Below are positions 4,265 to 5,404 of a stretch of 5,404 nt of DNA, piece by piece (within the stretch, counting starts at the first letter, position 1; every line of letters starts with the position of its first letter). The translations under genes and the position numbers were made by a program. Source of the DNA: CAYQEC01 sp964416425 (lineage in GTDB: Bacteria > Actinomycetota > Acidimicrobiia > Spongiisociales > UBA5794); NCBI GenBank assembly GCA_964416425.1, contig CAYQEC010000057.1, positions 1-5,404 of the forward strand. The letters run 5' to 3'. The notes beneath the pieces are model-generated. The model was not told the origin of the DNA, did not search any database, and was given only the letters and a program-made list of their open reading frames with translations.

Positions 4265-5404
4265 TCAGGGATCCGTGCGCCACACCGCCCCGGACCGGCC
4301 CGGGAGGCGGATCGTGCCGTCCCCGGCCTTTCCGCGGCCCCACAGCAGGGTGAGTGCACCGTGCCCCACCGGCGCCTCGGCATCCTCCTCGCCGGCGTTG
4401 ACCGCCACCACCAGCGTCTCGTCGCCGTAGCGGCGCTCGAACACCACGAGCTGACCGTTGTGGTCCCCGGTGGGATGGAGACGCCGGTAGTCGGGGCTGC
4501 GCAGCGCCGGATGCTCCTTGCGGAGGGCGACGAGGCTGCGGAACGTCTCCAGCAGCTCCCGGTCCTGCCGCTGCTCCTGCCACGGGAAGCTGCGCCGGCA
4601 GTCGGGATCCCGGCCCCCGGGGAGCCCGATCTCGGTGCCGTAGTACACACAGGGTGCGCCCGGGAAGGTGAACAACAGCAGGGCGCCGAGCACGACCGAG
4701 TCCCGGTCGCCGGAAGCGATCGAGAGGATGCGGGCCGTGTCGTGCGAGTCGAGCAGGTTGAGGTTGGCGAGATGGGCGTGCTCCGGGTAGGCGGCGAGCA
4801 GGTGGTCGACCCGGGCGGCGTACTCGGCGGCGTCGAGTGGCTCGGTGATGACGTACCAGGGATTGTCGATCTCGGTGGTGGGGTCGACCCGGTCGCCGGC
4901 GACGAAGGAGATGATCGCCGCGGTGAGGGGGTAGTTCATGGTGCCGTCGAAGCGGGTACCGTCTCCGATCCATTCGGCGGCCTCGGCCCACACCTCACCG
5001 ACCAGGTAGAGATCGGGATTGATCGCTTTGACCCGCTGCCGGAACTCCTCCCAGAACCCCGGCGTCGTGATCTCCTGTGGCACGTCGAGGCGCCAGCCGT
5101 CGATCCCGCGGCGGGCCCAGTGCTCCCCGACCCGCATCAGGAATTCCCGCACCTGGGGATGGTCGGTGTTGAACTTGGGGAGGGCGGCCAGGCCCCACCA
5201 GGCCTCGTAATTGGGGTTGCGGCTCTCGTCGTAGGCGTGCAGCGGCCAGTGGCGCACGATGAACCAGTCGATCCAGGGCGAGCGCGGCCCGTTCTCGAGG
5301 ATGTCGTTGAACTGGAGGAACCCCCGGCTGGCATGGTTGAACACCCCATCGATGACGACTCGGATCCCGTGCTGGTGGCAGGCGGCGAGCATCTCCTCGA
5401 AGGC
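4265..5404 (-). CDS. GH13 alpha-amylase family enzyme, neopullulanase/cyclomaltodextrinase-like, N-terminus beyond window
   Basis: The enzyme should hydrolyse or transfer alpha-glucosidic bonds in maltodextrins, pullulan or cyclodextrins. The 379 residues visible (numbered from the right window edge) contain the four GH13 conserved regions in order. Region I is DGVFNH at 19-24. Region II is GIDGWRLDVPQE with the nucleophile Asp107 (codon at 5084-5086). Region III is LVGEVWAEA with the acid/base Glu137 (4994-4996). Region IV is LLDSHDT with Asp222 (4739-4741). LPKFNTDHPQVREFL before region II and the tail of region II fit subfamily GH13_20. SFPWQEQRQDRELLETFRSL and RKEHPALR mark the end of the barrel, and a C-terminal beta-sandwich runs from about 310 to 379. 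All catalytic residues are present. The N-terminal domain and early barrel lie off the right edge, so signal peptide and location cannot be judged. The gene converges on the PPOX-family gene across the repeats. GH13 membership is firm; exact specificity is inferred. Confidence 0.95.
   Translation of the reverse strand, partial: AFEEMLAACHQHGIRVVIDGVFNHASRGFLQFNDILENGPRSPWIDWFIVRHWPLHAYDESRNPNYEAWWGLAALPKFNTDHPQVREFLMRVGEHWARRGIDGWRLDVPQEITTPGFWEEFRQRVKAINPDLYLVGEVWAEAAEWIGDGTRFDGTMNYPLTAAIISFVAGDRVDPTTEIDNPWYVITEPLDAAEYAARVDHLLAAYPEHAHLANLNLLDSHDTARILSIASGDRDSVVLGALLLFTFPGAPCVYYGTEIGLPGGRDPDCRRSFPWQEQRQDRELLETFRSLVALRKEHPALRSPDYRRLHPTGDHNGQLVVFERRYGDETLVVAVNAGEEDAEAPVGHGALTLLWGRGKAGDGTIRLPGRSGAVWRTDP

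Noticed and set aside
3939..4991. Minus-strand open frame of 350 residues in the amylase region
   Set aside because: It is an Arg/Gly-rich out-of-frame shadow of the GH13 gene that continues into the repeats. The 4265-5404 frame holds the catalytic motifs.

Overview
The window is very GC-rich DNA whose gene content points to an actinobacterium. The class Acidimicrobiia is my best guess. This rests on a DUF222/HNH protein with the CWYHHHVVIH-type C-terminus, a lipoprotein with a long Thr/Ala linker, and a small PPOX-class flavin/F420-type oxidoreductase. It is inference from protein style, not from a marker gene.

Layout, left to right. (1) 1-892, minus strand: a group II PLP-dependent amino-acid decarboxylase, cut by the left window edge just past its PLP lysine. 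(2) 934-1488, minus strand: a small secreted lipoprotein ending 41 bp upstream of the decarboxylase, so the two may share a transcript. (3) 1489-2018: a divergent intergenic region filled by a 19-bp pyrimidine tandem array and three copies of a hairpin-containing repeat. (4) 2019-3140, plus strand: a complete DUF222/HNH endonuclease-like protein (13E12-type family). (5) 3291-3716, plus strand: a complete PPOX-fold oxidoreductase with a visible ribosome binding site. (6) 3717-4264: a convergent intergenic region holding two more, larger copies of the same repeat family. (7) 4265-5404, minus strand: the C-terminal 379 residues of a GH13 alpha-amylase-family enzyme, most like neopullulanase/cyclomaltodextrinase, cut by the right edge.

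The genes do not form one pathway. The amylase, oxidoreductase, decarboxylase and lipoprotein look like ordinary chromosomal genes. The notable content is the repeat family, which fills both large intergenic gaps. Each copy has a perfect or near-perfect 9-11 bp stem with a four-base loop, then a GACCGGCGA...GAGGGGGGT module, and in most copies a CTCCCCGGATC...CGCCTT tail. All copies point the same way whatever the direction of the flanking genes. In three places the left arm of the hairpin is repeated in tandem immediately 5' of the intact hairpin. Several long open frames cross these repeats on both strands and are almost certainly not genes.
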